The translations under genes and the position numbers were made by a program. From the NCBI RefSeq assembly GCF_000364165.2, contig NZ_CP097810.1:1116001-1180000 (forward strand): a DNA stretch of 64,000 nucleotides, given 5' to 3'. Shown here piece after piece: positions 34,989 to 42,621 of the stretch. This DNA is from Clostridium sp. MD294. Lineage in GTDB: Bacteria > Bacillota > Clostridia > Lachnospirales > Anaerotignaceae. The notes below the pieces were generated by a model. The model ran no database searches. It was not told where the DNA came from and saw only the letters and a list, made by a program, of their open reading frames with translations. The first letter of the stretch is position 1; the number at the start of each line of letters is the position of its first letter.

Positions 34989-35519
34989 ATGATAAAAAGA
35001 ACAAATAAATATTTTTTAATATGTGCTATACTGCTTTTTTTAATTTGTTTTGTAATATTACATTACATGAAATATATACAAAAAGATATGATTGCCATAG
35101 TAATATTAGAAGGAGCATTGTTTTTGCTTTTTTATAAAAAAAGGAAATGGTGGGCATTTTGGTGTTGTTTTGTGCTGCTTTTCTATTGGGGAGTACATAC
35201 CACATTGCCTTTTATTAATAAACATATTTTTGGAACAGTGCTTGTATTGCTGGGAGGGTGTTTTTTATTGTATCAGTATGCCAAAACAGATTGGGAAAGT
35301 TATGTCACAGGGGGGTGTTTTGGTATTTCTTTTGGCATATTTGGTTTAACGGTATATTTGCCTTTTTTTAAAGAAAATATTTGTATATTGCTGTTATTGT
35401 GTTTAGCAATGGTGTGGTATACTTCTAGTAATATAAAAAAAAGAAAAAAAACAATATACAAAATATGGTTAGAAGCGTTGACAGTATTTGCTGTGATACT
35501 TGCCTTTTTATATAGATAA
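34989..35519 (+). CDS. Hypothetical membrane protein
   Basis: A 176-residue protein with about six short membrane helices separated by very small loops, rich in Phe, Leu, Trp and Cys. The start has GGGGAG upstream. It follows the AI-2E-type gene by 17 bases and is probably co-transcribed. I do not recognise the family; size and layout resemble small uncharacterised Firmicutes membrane proteins. Confidence 0.7.
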   Translation: MIKRTNKYFLICAILLFLICFVILHYMKYIQKDMIAIVILEGALFLLFYKKRKWWAFWCCFVLLFYWGVHTTLPFINKHIFGTVLVLLGGCFLLYQYAKTDWESYVTGGCFGISFGIFGLTVYLPFFKENICILLLLCLAMVWYTSSNIKKRKKTIYKIWLEALTVFAVILAFLYR

Positions 35520-35603
35520 AATCCTTTTTTTTTACTAGGATTTATGTTAAAATAGTATACAATGTAAATTGCTTTTTTGATAGAAAGGTAGGAAGGCGAA
35601 AAA

Positions 35604-36029
35604 ATGGAAGAAAAGGGTTTAGTAATCAATACAAAAGGGAATTTAGCTGTAATACAGATGACAAGAACAGAAGCTTGTGGACAGTGTCGAGCTTGTCTTG
35701 CTGGAATGAAAAAAGAAGAGATGATAATAGAAGCAGATAATGAATGTAATGCTAAAATAGGGGATTGGGTGATTATGGAATTGCGTAATAATAGCTTTAT
35801 GAAGGCAGTGCTTATAATGTATGGTATTCCTTTGATAGCACTTGTAATAGGCATTGTGCTGGGATATTATGTGTTGTATCCATATATTGCTATAAATAGA
35901 GAAGTGCTGTCGTTTGGTGTGGGACTGATTTTTACAGCATTGGCATTTTTGTGGATACGTAGCAAAGAAAGCACATGGGATAAAAAGAAAATACGCCCTG
36001 TAGCAGCAAAAGTAACAACAGAAAAATAA
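35604..36029 (+). CDS. RseC/MucC-family (SoxR-reducing system) membrane protein
   Basis: A 141-residue protein with the RseC layout: an N-terminal soluble domain (~1-75) whose conserved cysteines CGQCRACLAG (~21-30) could hold a metal or redox centre, then two membrane helices (~73-95 and ~105-122) and a basic tail. Family members sit next to Rnf electron-transport genes or regulate sigma-E in Proteobacteria. Here the neighbours are small redox proteins, so a role in membrane redox maintenance is the better guess. AGGAAGGCG precedes the ATG. Confidence 0.85.
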   Translation: MEEKGLVINTKGNLAVIQMTRTEACGQCRACLAGMKKEEMIIEADNECNAKIGDWVIMELRNNSFMKAVLIMYGIPLIALVIGIVLGYYVLYPYIAINREVLSFGVGLIFTALAFLWIRSKESTWDKKKIRPVAAKVTTEK

Positions 36030-36095
36030 AAAATGTAACCTCTAGTGGTATTTGTCCATATGATAAATAAAGGACAAATACAGGAGGGAATTTTT

Positions 36096-36458
36096 ATGAA
36101 AGAAAAGGCATTGTATTATCACGAAAAAGGGTATAATTGTTCTTTTGTGATATTAAAAGCAGGAGCAGAAAAATATGGTGTAACATTGCCAGAAGAAGTA
36201 GAACAAGGTTGTTGTGCAGTAAGTAGTGGCTTTGGTGTGGGTAGTATTTGTTGTGCTTTGGTAGGAGCAGTGCTGTTGTTTGGGCTTTTGTTTTCAGAAG
36301 AAAAAGCAAAATTATTGCGTATGCAGTTGTTTGTGCTTTTTCATGATAAATATGAAACATTAAATTGTTGTGCTATTTCTGCACAAAGACAAGATTGTGT
36401 AGAAGTCATTGCAGATATTGCAGAAATAACTGAAAATTTGATTGAACAGGAAAAATGA
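36096..36458 (+). CDS. C_GCAxxG_C_C family redox protein
   Basis: A 120-residue protein of the family named after its cysteine pattern: GYNCSFVIL, EVEQGCCAVSSGFGVG, SICCALVGA and a late NCCAISAQRQDC. It is thought to be redox active or metal binding in anaerobes; precise role unknown. ATG 36096 has AGGAGG 8 bases upstream; an earlier in-frame start lacks one. Its stop codon lies inside the first copy of the direct repeat that bounds the hairpin cassette (36457-36711). Confidence 0.87.
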   Translation: MKEKALYYHEKGYNCSFVILKAGAEKYGVTLPEEVEQGCCAVSSGFGVGSICCALVGAVLLFGLLFSEEKAKLLRMQLFVLFHDKYETLNCCAISAQRQDCVEVIADIAEITENLIEQEK

Positions 36459-36711
36459 GAAATCGAAATAATTTCTCTCAGCGTGTCGATAAAGTCGACA
36501 CGCTAAGTCGAAAACAGGTTTTCGACTTGTTTAAATAGAAGTCTAAACAGCTTGTTTCATAGGCTTAAAAGCCTTGAAACTCGCTGTTTTCCTCAGGCGG
36601 GCAAAGCTCGCCTTGCGGATTAGAATGGGGAGTTGCACTCCCTATACCCCTTGCTTTTTACGGCAAAATGAGGTTTTTTGACATACTGTGAGAAATCGAA
36701 ATGATTTCTCT
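36457..36711. repeat. Hairpin-rich cassette flanked by direct repeats
   Basis: Two near-identical 21-base repeats, GAGAAATCGAAAT and ATTTCTC around one variable base (36457-36478 and 36690-36711), enclose ~210 bases packed with hairpins: AGCGTGTCGA/TCGACACGCT (36480-36504), AAGTCGAAAA/TTTTCGACTT (36505-36528), a compound stem at 36545-36589, GGCGGGC/GCTCGCC (36596-36612) and GGGAG/CTCCC (~36628-36643). There is no open frame. The GC content is well above the surroundings. It looks like a non-autonomous repeat unit of the REP/MITE kind. Confidence 0.6.
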
Positions 36712-36745
36712 ATTTCTATTTAAAAAACAAAAGGAGAGTGTAGAG

Positions 36746-37270
36746 TTGAAAACATTGTTGGGATATGCTTCAAAATATGGTGCAACAAAACAGTATGCCC
36801 CTGTTTTAGCAGATATGTTAGAGGGAGAAATTGATATTGTAGATTTAAAAGAAATAAAACAAATAGACTTTTCACAATATCATAAAGTAATATTATTTAG
36901 TGCAATTTATGCAGGAGATGTGCCGAAATACGTAAAGAAGTTTGGTAAAAAATATCATATGGAATTACTTCAAAGACATTTTGGCATTTGTTTTTGCTGT
37001 ATGACAGAAATTTATAATCAAATAAAAGGATATGCTCTAAATAGTTTTTCAAGAGATTTAGTAAATCATGCTGCTTGTATTGCATCAATAGGAGGATATT
37101 TTCAATATGATAAAATGACAGCTATGGAAAGAAAACTGTTAAAAATAGCAACAAAAAACCAAGCTTATAAAAAAGGAGAATTGATACAGCTAGATGGAAA
37201 AACAAATTTTTCTACTATAGAAGAATATAAAATACAAGCATTTGCGAATAAAATGAATAGTATATTGTAA
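36746..37270 (+). CDS. Flavodoxin-domain protein (HemG-like)
   Basis: A 174-residue flavodoxin-fold protein. LLGYASKYGATKQYA (residues 4-18) is the FMN phosphate loop and ILFSAIYAGDVPKYVKKF the second FMN-contact loop, most like the flavodoxin_5 family that includes HemG-type protoporphyrinogen oxidase. No heme genes are near, so the substrate is open. TTG 36746 is chosen from homology to the usual N-terminus and a preceding AAGGAGAG; upstream in-frame codons run into the repeat cassette. Confidence 0.8.
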   Translation: MKTLLGYASKYGATKQYAPVLADMLEGEIDIVDLKEIKQIDFSQYHKVILFSAIYAGDVPKYVKKFGKKYHMELLQRHFGICFCCMTEIYNQIKGYALNSFSRDLVNHAACIASIGGYFQYDKMTAMERKLLKIATKNQAYKKGELIQLDGKTNFSTIEEYKIQAFANKMNSIL

Positions 37271-37300
37271 TGTGTTTTGTAAAGCATTTACTGCAATAGA

Positions 37301-37336
37301 AAAACACCAAGAACTTTATTTTCTTGGCGTTTTTTT
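37301..37336. terminator. Bidirectional terminator between convergent genes
   Basis: AAACACCAAGAA and TTCTTGGCGTTT form the stem, with one G-T pair, and T-runs follow on both strands. Confidence 0.8.
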
Positions 37337-37348
37337 ATGTATTTTTTG

Positions 37349-38986
37349 TCATTCAAGTGATTGTTGTTGTTTTTGAGTAAAGGGGGAAGCATTTTGCTGT
37401 GAAACATCTTGTTCCATAAAAGAACTGTTTTGTTGTGAAACATCTTGTTCCATAAAAGAACTGTTTTGTTGTGAAATATCTTGTTCCATAAAGAAATTGT
37501 TTTGTTGTGAAGTATCTTGTTCTGTAAAAGAACTGTTTTGTTGTGAAACATCTTGTTCCATAAAAGAACTGTTTTGCTGTGAAATATCTTGTTCCATAAA
37601 AGAACTGTTTTGTTGTGAAGTATCTTGTTCCATAAAAGAACTGTTTTGCTGTGAAGTATCTTGTTCTGTAAAAGAACTGTTTTGTTGTGTAGTTTTTTGA
37701 GTATGTATTTCTATTTGTGATTGTAAAGCTTCTAAATCTATAATACGTTGTTTGAGTGCTTGATTTTCTAATTCTAATGAAGCAACTTGTAATGAAAGAT
37801 TTTGTTTTTCTGTTTCTGTTTGATTGTGTTTTTCTCTCCAACGCATATTTAATTTTGCAATTTCTTCCCCTCTATGTACAAGTAATTTTGTTAGCTCCTC
37901 TATCTGATGACTTTTAGTATTTTGTTCTGAAGTAAAATCAGAAATATTTTCTAATGATGTACGAGAAGCTGCTATAATATCGTTTGTTAAAAGTGTTATG
38001 GCAGGAGCTGATGAATGAAATATAGCTAACTGAAAACCATTTTGAGCATCTCCAAATGCTTCAGAAGCATTAAGAGTACTATTTTCGTCTGCTAAAAATT
38101 CTCCTTTTATGCAGTGATAAGGAAATCTAGCAGTGTATTGCTCTATAGGACTAAAACTGTTTCCGTTGTTAATAGATTGACAACAGTAAGCCTGACCGTT
38201 TGAAATCCATATAGCATTTAATTTGTTGTTTTGCTGAAATATAAGGCACTGTTCACAGTAACTGCTTTCCCATAGTATGCGAGGGGCACTGATAGAAGCA
38301 GATTGTCTGTATTGATAAATTACTTGACTGCGAAAAAGACCTTTTATAATGTAAAGTAAATGTATTCTTTCTCTGTCTTGTATAATAGATAAATCCGAAC
38401 AAGTGTAAGGCGTTTGTATCACAGGATACATACTGCCTATGGTAGAAGGAGAAAGGAGCATTTCTCTGGCAGTAATAATGTTTTTTGCAGTGCGATAGTA
38501 AAGTAAAATATGTTTTTGATGTCTTTTTCCTGTAAAAAAGGGTGTTTGTCCAAAGGGCAAAAAACGGTCAATTTGACAAGGCTTTTCCCATTTTCCATTA
38601 CGAAATACAGTATAAATTAGTGCGTGTACATTTGTTGTTTCTGTAGGGATATGATAAAAAAGATGTAAAGCATTTTGCTCTGGTATCATAAAAAATTTTG
38701 TTTGACTTAAATCTCTTTTTTCTATAGAAATTTGTTTTCTGTCCCATTTTATAAAATCTTTTGTTCTAATAATGTAAAGTTCTCCTAAATGAGTGCTATA
38801 GAGTACAAAAATTTCCTGTTGATATTGATTAAGAGCAAAAGAAGGATTGACTTGGTCTGCTATAATTTGAGGGTGTGACCAACCAGACTGTGTACCAATT
38901 TTAAAAAATAGTGTATTTCTTTCAAAATACACAAGTAATGTGTCTTGATTTTTAGTTTTTAGATATTTAACATATGGTATCTGCAT
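37349..38986 (-). CDS. Hypothetical protein: propeller-like domain, coiled coil and 12-residue repeats
   Basis: A 545-residue protein without signal peptide. Residues ~1-330 contain repeated short beta motifs (IFVLYSTHLGELYIIRTKDF, KHILLYYRTAKNIITARE, GLFRSQVIYQYRQS), compatible with a sialidase-like propeller. Residues ~345-420 form a coiled coil, and ~425-530 are about eight copies of a 12-residue repeat of the form QQNSSFMEQDTS, Gln/Ser-rich and acidic. The end is Gln-rich. I do not recognise the family. The start has AGGAGG 5 bases before the ATG. Repeat number can change without frameshift (36-bp units), so length variation between strains is likely. Confidence 0.75.
   Translation of the reverse strand: MQIPYVKYLKTKNQDTLLVYFERNTLFFKIGTQSGWSHPQIIADQVNPSFALNQYQQEIFVLYSTHLGELYIIRTKDFIKWDRKQISIEKRDLSQTKFFMIPEQNALHLFYHIPTETTNVHALIYTVFRNGKWEKPCQIDRFLPFGQTPFFTGKRHQKHILLYYRTAKNIITAREMLLSPSTIGSMYPVIQTPYTCSDLSIIQDRERIHLLYIIKGLFRSQVIYQYRQSASISAPRILWESSYCEQCLIFQQNNKLNAIWISNGQAYCCQSINNGNSFSPIEQYTARFPYHCIKGEFLADENSTLNASEAFGDAQNGFQLAIFHSSAPAITLLTNDIIAASRTSLENISDFTSEQNTKSHQIEELTKLLVHRGEEIAKLNMRWREKHNQTETEKQNLSLQVASLELENQALKQRIIDLEALQSQIEIHTQKTTQQNSSFTEQDTSQQNSSFMEQDTSQQNSSFMEQDISQQNSSFMEQDVSQQNSSFTEQDTSQQNNFFMEQDISQQNSSFMEQDVSQQNSSFMEQDVSQQNASPFTQKQQQSLE
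37393..37680. repeat. Eight tandem 36-bp repeats inside a coding region
   Basis: Units begin at 37393 and then every 36 bases to 37645, with a partial ninth at 37681. Copies differ mainly at the codons reading T/I/V and M/T. They encode the 12-residue C-terminal repeat of the protein above. Confidence 0.9.
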
Positions 38987-39090
38987 AAGTATCCTCCTGT
39001 GTTTTTAGCTAGTTTATGCAGTAAGAGTAAAAAAAAGAACAGACAATATAGTAAATCATTTTGTAGAGAAAATAAGGAAATAAAAAAAAC

Positions 39091-39119
39091 TTGACGGAAT
39101 TTTTTTGAAGGCATATACT
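39091..39119 (+). promoter_or_regulatory. Promoter of the mgtE leader
   Basis: TTGACG (39091-39096), 17 bases, TATACT (39114-39119). It lies ~35 bases before a short leader reading frame and ~240 bases before mgtE. Confidence 0.7.
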
Positions 39120-39152
39120 AAATATAAAAAAGTAATAAAGGAGTGACTAAAT

Positions 39153-39269
39153 ATGGAAGATAGCGGCAGTAGTCCGAAGTGTAACTATGTTAGTACAATA
39201 CAACAAAAATATAACAAAAGCACACAAAACAATACTGTCGGGTATTTGGTCACAGAAATATCATATTAA
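39153..39269 (+). CDS. Leader peptide upstream of mgtE
   Basis: ATG 39153 with AAAGGAG 9 bases upstream opens a 38-codon frame starting MEDSGSSPK and ending VTEISY. The strong ribosome site, fixed distance from a good promoter and position in the mgtE leader suggest a regulatory peptide. Acidic residues right after Met and a nearby Pro recall the Mg2+-sensing leader peptides of enterobacterial mgtA (ribosome destabilisation by acidic/Pro-rich starts). The comparison is an inference, and a small stand-alone protein is the alternative. Confidence 0.5.
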   Translation: MEDSGSSPKCNYVSTIQQKYNKSTQNNTVGYLVTEISY

Positions 39270-39288
39270 AAATTTCATTTCCAAAACC

Positions 39289-39325
39289 CTAATGCCTTTG
39301 GCGTTGTGACAAAGGTTTGTTTTTG
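39289..39325 (+). terminator. Possible attenuator before mgtE
   Basis: CCTTTG (39295-39300) and CAAAGG (39310-39315) pair around a 9-base loop and run into TTTGTTTTT. The stem is short, so read-through would be easy. It lies between the leader peptide and mgtE. Confidence 0.35.
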
Positions 39326-39356
39326 TGCAAAAAACAGTAAAAGGTAGGGGATAATT

Positions 39357-40709
39357 ATGGAAGAATTAAAAGAAAATCAGCAAAGACTGATAGAATTTAT
39401 GGAAATGGGAGATTATGTTACATTAAAAGAGGAATTAAATGAAGAAAATCCTGCAAATATAGCAGAATTGTTTGAAGAACTTTCTGGAGAAAAGCAGCTA
39501 TTTTTGTTTCGACTACTTACAAAAGATGCAGCAGCAGAAGCATTTTCTTATATGGACTCAGATATGCAGGAACATATTGTACAGTCTATTACAGATAATG
39601 AAGTACGTAATATAGTAGATGAAATGTTTTTAGATGATACTGTAGACTTTTTGTCAGAAGCACCTGCTAATTTGGTAAATAAGGTGTTGCGTAATACAGA
39701 TACAGCAACAAGAAAACTCATCAATCAATTTTTAAACTATCCAGATAATTCTGCTGGAAGTATTATGACAATAGAATTTGTACAGTTGAGAGAGAGCATG
39801 ACAGTAGATAGAGCAATGCGATATTTGAGAAAAACAGGATTAGATAAAGAAACGATATATACTTGCTATGTATTAGATGATAGAAAGGTGCTTTTAGGAG
39901 TAGTGCCTTTAAGAAGATTGATATTAGCAGAAGATGATGTTTTGATAAAAGATTTAATGGAAGATGATGTTGTTTCAGTGCATACATTAGATGACCAAGA
40001 AGATATCGCAAATATATTTAAAAAATATAATTGGATTTCATTGCCAGTAGTAGATAAAGAGAACCGTATGGTAGGTATTATTACAGTAGACGATATTGTG
40101 GATGTTATAGAACAAGAAACTACAGAAGACTTTGAAAAAATGGCAGCGTTGTTGCCTTCTGATGAAGAATATTTAAAAACGAGTGTGTTTGAGTTAGCAA
40201 AAAATAGAATTGTGTGGCTGTGTGTGCTTATGCTTTCGGGAACAATTTCAGCAGTAATTATAAATGGATATGAGGGACTTTTGAGTGCAGCAGTAGTGCT
40301 TTCTAGTTTTATACCCACATTGACAGGAACAGGAGGAAATGCAGGTTCACAGGCTTCTACCATTATTATAAGGGGTATGGCAGTAGGAGAAATAGAAACA
40401 AAAGATATACTTCGTGTCATATGGAAAGAATTGAGAGTTGGTGTAATTTGTGGTATATTGCTAGGCAGTATCAATATGCTGAGATTGACATTGTTTAGTA
40501 GAGGCACTACATTTTGGGTAGATTTGACAGTTTCTGTAAGTATGTGCTTAGTAGTTGTGGTAGCAAAATGTGTAGGCTGTTTGCTGCCTATATTTGCTAA
40601 AATAATGAAATTTGACCCCGCAATTATGGCAGGGCCTTTGATTTCTACATTGGTGGATAGTATTGCATTGATGGTGTTTTTTAATATTGCAAAAATGTTT
40701 GTACTATAA
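39357..40709 (+). CDS. mgtE: Magnesium transporter MgtE
   Basis: A 450-residue Mg2+ channel. It has the MgtE N-domain (~20-125), two CBS domains (~130-255) including VRNIVDEMFLDDTVDFL before and GIITVDDIVDVIEQE after, the plug helix, and five membrane helices (~275-450) with the pore motif PTLTGTGGNAGSQAST. The CBS domains bind Mg2+ and close the pore when the ion is abundant. A promoter, leader peptide and hairpin precede it; no M-box riboswitch is visible. AGGGG lies 8 bases before the ATG. Confidence 0.96.
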   Translation: MEELKENQQRLIEFMEMGDYVTLKEELNEENPANIAELFEELSGEKQLFLFRLLTKDAAAEAFSYMDSDMQEHIVQSITDNEVRNIVDEMFLDDTVDFLSEAPANLVNKVLRNTDTATRKLINQFLNYPDNSAGSIMTIEFVQLRESMTVDRAMRYLRKTGLDKETIYTCYVLDDRKVLLGVVPLRRLILAEDDVLIKDLMEDDVVSVHTLDDQEDIANIFKKYNWISLPVVDKENRMVGIITVDDIVDVIEQETTEDFEKMAALLPSDEEYLKTSVFELAKNRIVWLCVLMLSGTISAVIINGYEGLLSAAVVLSSFIPTLTGTGGNAGSQASTIIIRGMAVGEIETKDILRVIWKELRVGVICGILLGSINMLRLTLFSRGTTFWVDLTVSVSMCLVVVVAKCVGCLLPIFAKIMKFDPAIMAGPLISTLVDSIALMVFFNIAKMFVL

Positions 40710-40711
40710 TG

Positions 40712-40757
40712 TAAAAAAAAAAGAGAACTTTTTCATTTATAAAAGTTCTCTTTTTTG
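40712..40757. terminator. Bidirectional terminator
   Basis: AAAAGAGAACTTTT and AAAAGTTCTCTTTT pair around a short loop between the convergent mgtE and XRE genes. Confidence 0.88.
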
Positions 40758-40762
40758 TTGTT

Positions 40763-41113
40763 TTATTTTTCAATCCAAGATAAAAAAAGAGATAACTTTT
40801 CTAAATCTTCATTAGGTAATTTTCTTATTTTTTCATATAGTTTTGTACGCAGTTCATTTTCACTACCTAAATTTATAAAAAATTCAAATGGTGTAATTTC
40901 AAAAAATATCATAATATTAAATAGTTCTCTTACAGAAGGCAATGCGATTTTATTTGTAATTGCTCTAATATAAGAACCATTTTTACCAAGCTGTAAACTT
41001 AAAGCGTGTTCTGTTATATTTTTTTCTATACTTAATTTTATAATGCGTTGTCGTAAGAACGTTTCATATTGTAATAGTAATTCTAAGTCATCATCTTTTA
41101 AAGTATTATTCAT
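40763..41113 (-). CDS. XRE-type helix-turn-helix protein
   Basis: A 116-residue probable DNA-binding protein. An N-terminal helix is followed by an HTH_3-like domain (~22-75): ITEHALSLQLGKNGSYIRAI then NKIALPSVRELFNIMIFFEI. The C-terminal part (KLPNEDLEKLSLFLSWIE) is a helical dimer tail. The start has AAGGAGA upstream. Gene and target are unknown; it is isolated, convergent with mgtE. Confidence 0.75.
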   Translation of the reverse strand: MNNTLKDDDLELLLQYETFLRQRIIKLSIEKNITEHALSLQLGKNGSYIRAITNKIALPSVRELFNIMIFFEITPFEFFINLGSENELRTKLYEKIRKLPNEDLEKLSLFLSWIEK

Positions 41114-41303
41114 TTCTCTATCTCCTTTTAAATTATTTTATCCTTATTTAAAAAGGAGTATTAAATATTATTTACTTGATTTATTTGTTAATGTTTTAAA
41201 AATAAATGATATAATACTTAAATATAAGGATTAAATACTTAAAACTAATTTTGATATCATCAATACAAGAAAATAAGCCATATAAACAAGGAGGAAATTA
41301 CTT

Positions 41304-41831
41304 ATGGAAGTGTGTGCAATTACAGGACATAGGCCATAAAGGTTTTCATTTAAAAACAATGAACATGATATAATGTGCAAGAGATTAAAAAAGAAAATAA
41401 AAAAAGAATTAAAAGATTTATATAAAAGAGGAGTGCATACATTTTGGATTGGTGGGGCATAAGGCGTTGATATGTGAGCAGCAGAGCTATTGATACAACT
41501 AAAAAGCTATGGAGCGTATTGTGATGTTAAAATAATGCTTGCAATACCGTTTGAAGGACATAATGAAAGCTGGACAAATAGAAGTTCAGAAAGACTGAAA
41601 ACAATTATAAAACATAGTGAAGAAGTTGTTATTGTAAGCGATAGTGGAGAGGCAAAACAGCAGGCATACAGAAAAAGAAATCAATATATGGTAGATAAGG
41701 CAGATTGTTTGCTTGCAGTGTTTGATAAAAGAAAAATAAGAGTTCGTAGTGGTACAAATATGACGCTTGTATTTGCATTAAAAAAGCAAATTCCTGTTAT
41801 TGTAATAGATTGTTCTCAATATAATGAATAG
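41304..41831 (+). pseudogene. DUF1273/YpsA-like (SLOG superfamily) protein with three in-frame stops
   Basis: ATG 41304 has AAGGAGG upstream and opens MEVCAITGHRP, the family's N-terminal nucleotide-loop motif, then TAA (41337-41339). The frame continues into RGVHTFWIGGA, TAA (41460-41462), GVDM, TGA (41475-41477), AAELLIQL, then an intact C-terminal half with VVIVSDSGEAKQQAYRKRN and VDKADCLLAVFDKR. The ancestral motif was evidently GGAxGVDMWAAE. All three stops are single C-to-T or G-to-A changes from Gln or Trp codons. The first 62 codons still contain no frameshift, so the decay is recent or the stops are somehow tolerated. Confidence 0.85.
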
Positions 41832-41854
41832 AATGATAAAATATTTTAGAGCAT

Positions 41855-41901
41855 TAAAAAAAGTATGAGCATACGAAATATAGTATTGTCATACTTTTTA
41901 T
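41855..41901. terminator. Bidirectional terminator
   Basis: AAAAAAGTATGA and TCATACTTTTT pair around a ~20-base loop, between the pseudogene and bioY. Confidence 0.7.
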
Positions 41902-41908
41902 TTTTTTA

Positions 41909-42451
41909 TTATTCAAAAGAAAGCTGTGCTTTTGCCATATATTTTTTAATGAGAGGAGCAATAATAATCACAATAACAATTTTTAATATATCATTTGGTA
42001 AAAAGGGAATAACACCAGAAAGTGAAGCTTGTAAAAAAGTAGTGTGTGTAAGTATAGAGAGCCATAAAGTACCTAAACATTGTAAAAAAGCACTACCTAT
42101 TATCATACCTAATAATTGTAATTTTATACTGTGGGGAAATTTGTCTGCAAAAAATCCCGTAAAAAAAGCAAGAAAAAAATAACCTATTAAATAGCCTCCT
42201 GTAGGGCCTAACAATTTTGAAACACCAGAAGAAAAACCAGAAAAAACAGGTATACCAGCTAAACCAATTAAAAAATAAATCAAACAACAAAGTAATGCTT
42301 TTTTATAGCCTAATAAATTAGAAAATAAATAAATAATAAATGTAGCTAGTGAAAGAGGAACAGGACTTACTGGTATGGGAATAGAAAGCGGTGCAGCAAT
42401 ACAAAGTAGTGCTGTAAATAAACCTATAAATGTAATTGATTTTGTTTTCAT
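41909..42451 (-). CDS. bioY: Biotin transporter S-component BioY
   Basis: A 180-residue, six-helix membrane protein, the biotin-binding subunit of ECF-type importers, which pairs with the shared EcfAA'T module (not in this window). Family marks are the N-terminal IPIPVSPVPLSLATF, GYKKALLCCLIYFLIGLAGIPVF, the GPTGGYLIGYFFLAF motif and the C-terminal FLPNDILKIV. ATG 42451 has AGGAGG upstream; a 19-codon N-terminal extension has none. A BirA-type operator lies at 42508-42541, so it is probably repressed by biotinyl-BirA. Confidence 0.94.
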   Translation of the reverse strand: MKTKSITFIGLFTALLCIAAPLSIPIPVSPVPLSLATFIIYLFSNLLGYKKALLCCLIYFLIGLAGIPVFSGFSSGVSKLLGPTGGYLIGYFFLAFFTGFFADKFPHSIKLQLLGMIIGSAFLQCLGTLWLSILTHTTFLQASLSGVIPFLPNDILKIVIVIIIAPLIKKYMAKAQLSFE

Positions 42452-42507
42452 AAATAACCTCCTAATATAAAAAATAATATGATAACAGTATAAAGAAATG
42501 AGAGTCA

Positions 42508-42541
42508 ATTGTCAACTATATATTTTATATTAGTTTACAAT
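42508..42541. promoter_or_regulatory. BirA-type biotin operator for bioY
   Basis: ATTGTCAAC and GTTTACAAT are inverted around a 16-base AT spacer, matching the known Firmicutes BirA operator pattern TTGTnAAC-N(14-16)-GTTnACAA. It lies ~57 bases upstream of bioY, where BirA should block transcription. Confidence 0.8.
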
Positions 42542-42552
42542 AGAATAATATA

Positions 42553-42603
42553 TTGACAGATTGTATATGTAGTGATATAGTGTATATATACAATATATAC
42601 ACT
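42553..42603 (+). promoter_or_regulatory. Promoter and YtrA-type operator of the GntR/ABC operon
   Basis: TTGACA (42553-42558), 17 bases, TATAGT (42576-42581). The -10 overlaps the inverted repeat AGTGTATATATAC and its mirror ending TATATACACT (42579-42603). YtrA-subfamily GntR proteins bind such AGTGTA...TACACT sites at their own promoters, so autorepression is expected. Confidence 0.75.
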
Positions 42604-42621
42604 TATAACAGGAGGGAAAAT

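Noticed and set aside
37353..37841. Second long frame over the 36-bp repeats
   Set aside because: Repeats of 36 bp keep all frames open; this frame has no ribosome site and starts inside the real gene.
39269..39356. M-box magnesium riboswitch before mgtE
   Set aside because: The leader lacks the conserved M-box segments and is too short.
41304..41831. Genetic code with TAA as Gln and TGA as Trp
   Set aside because: Dozens of normal genes in the window end at TAA or TGA exactly where their families end.
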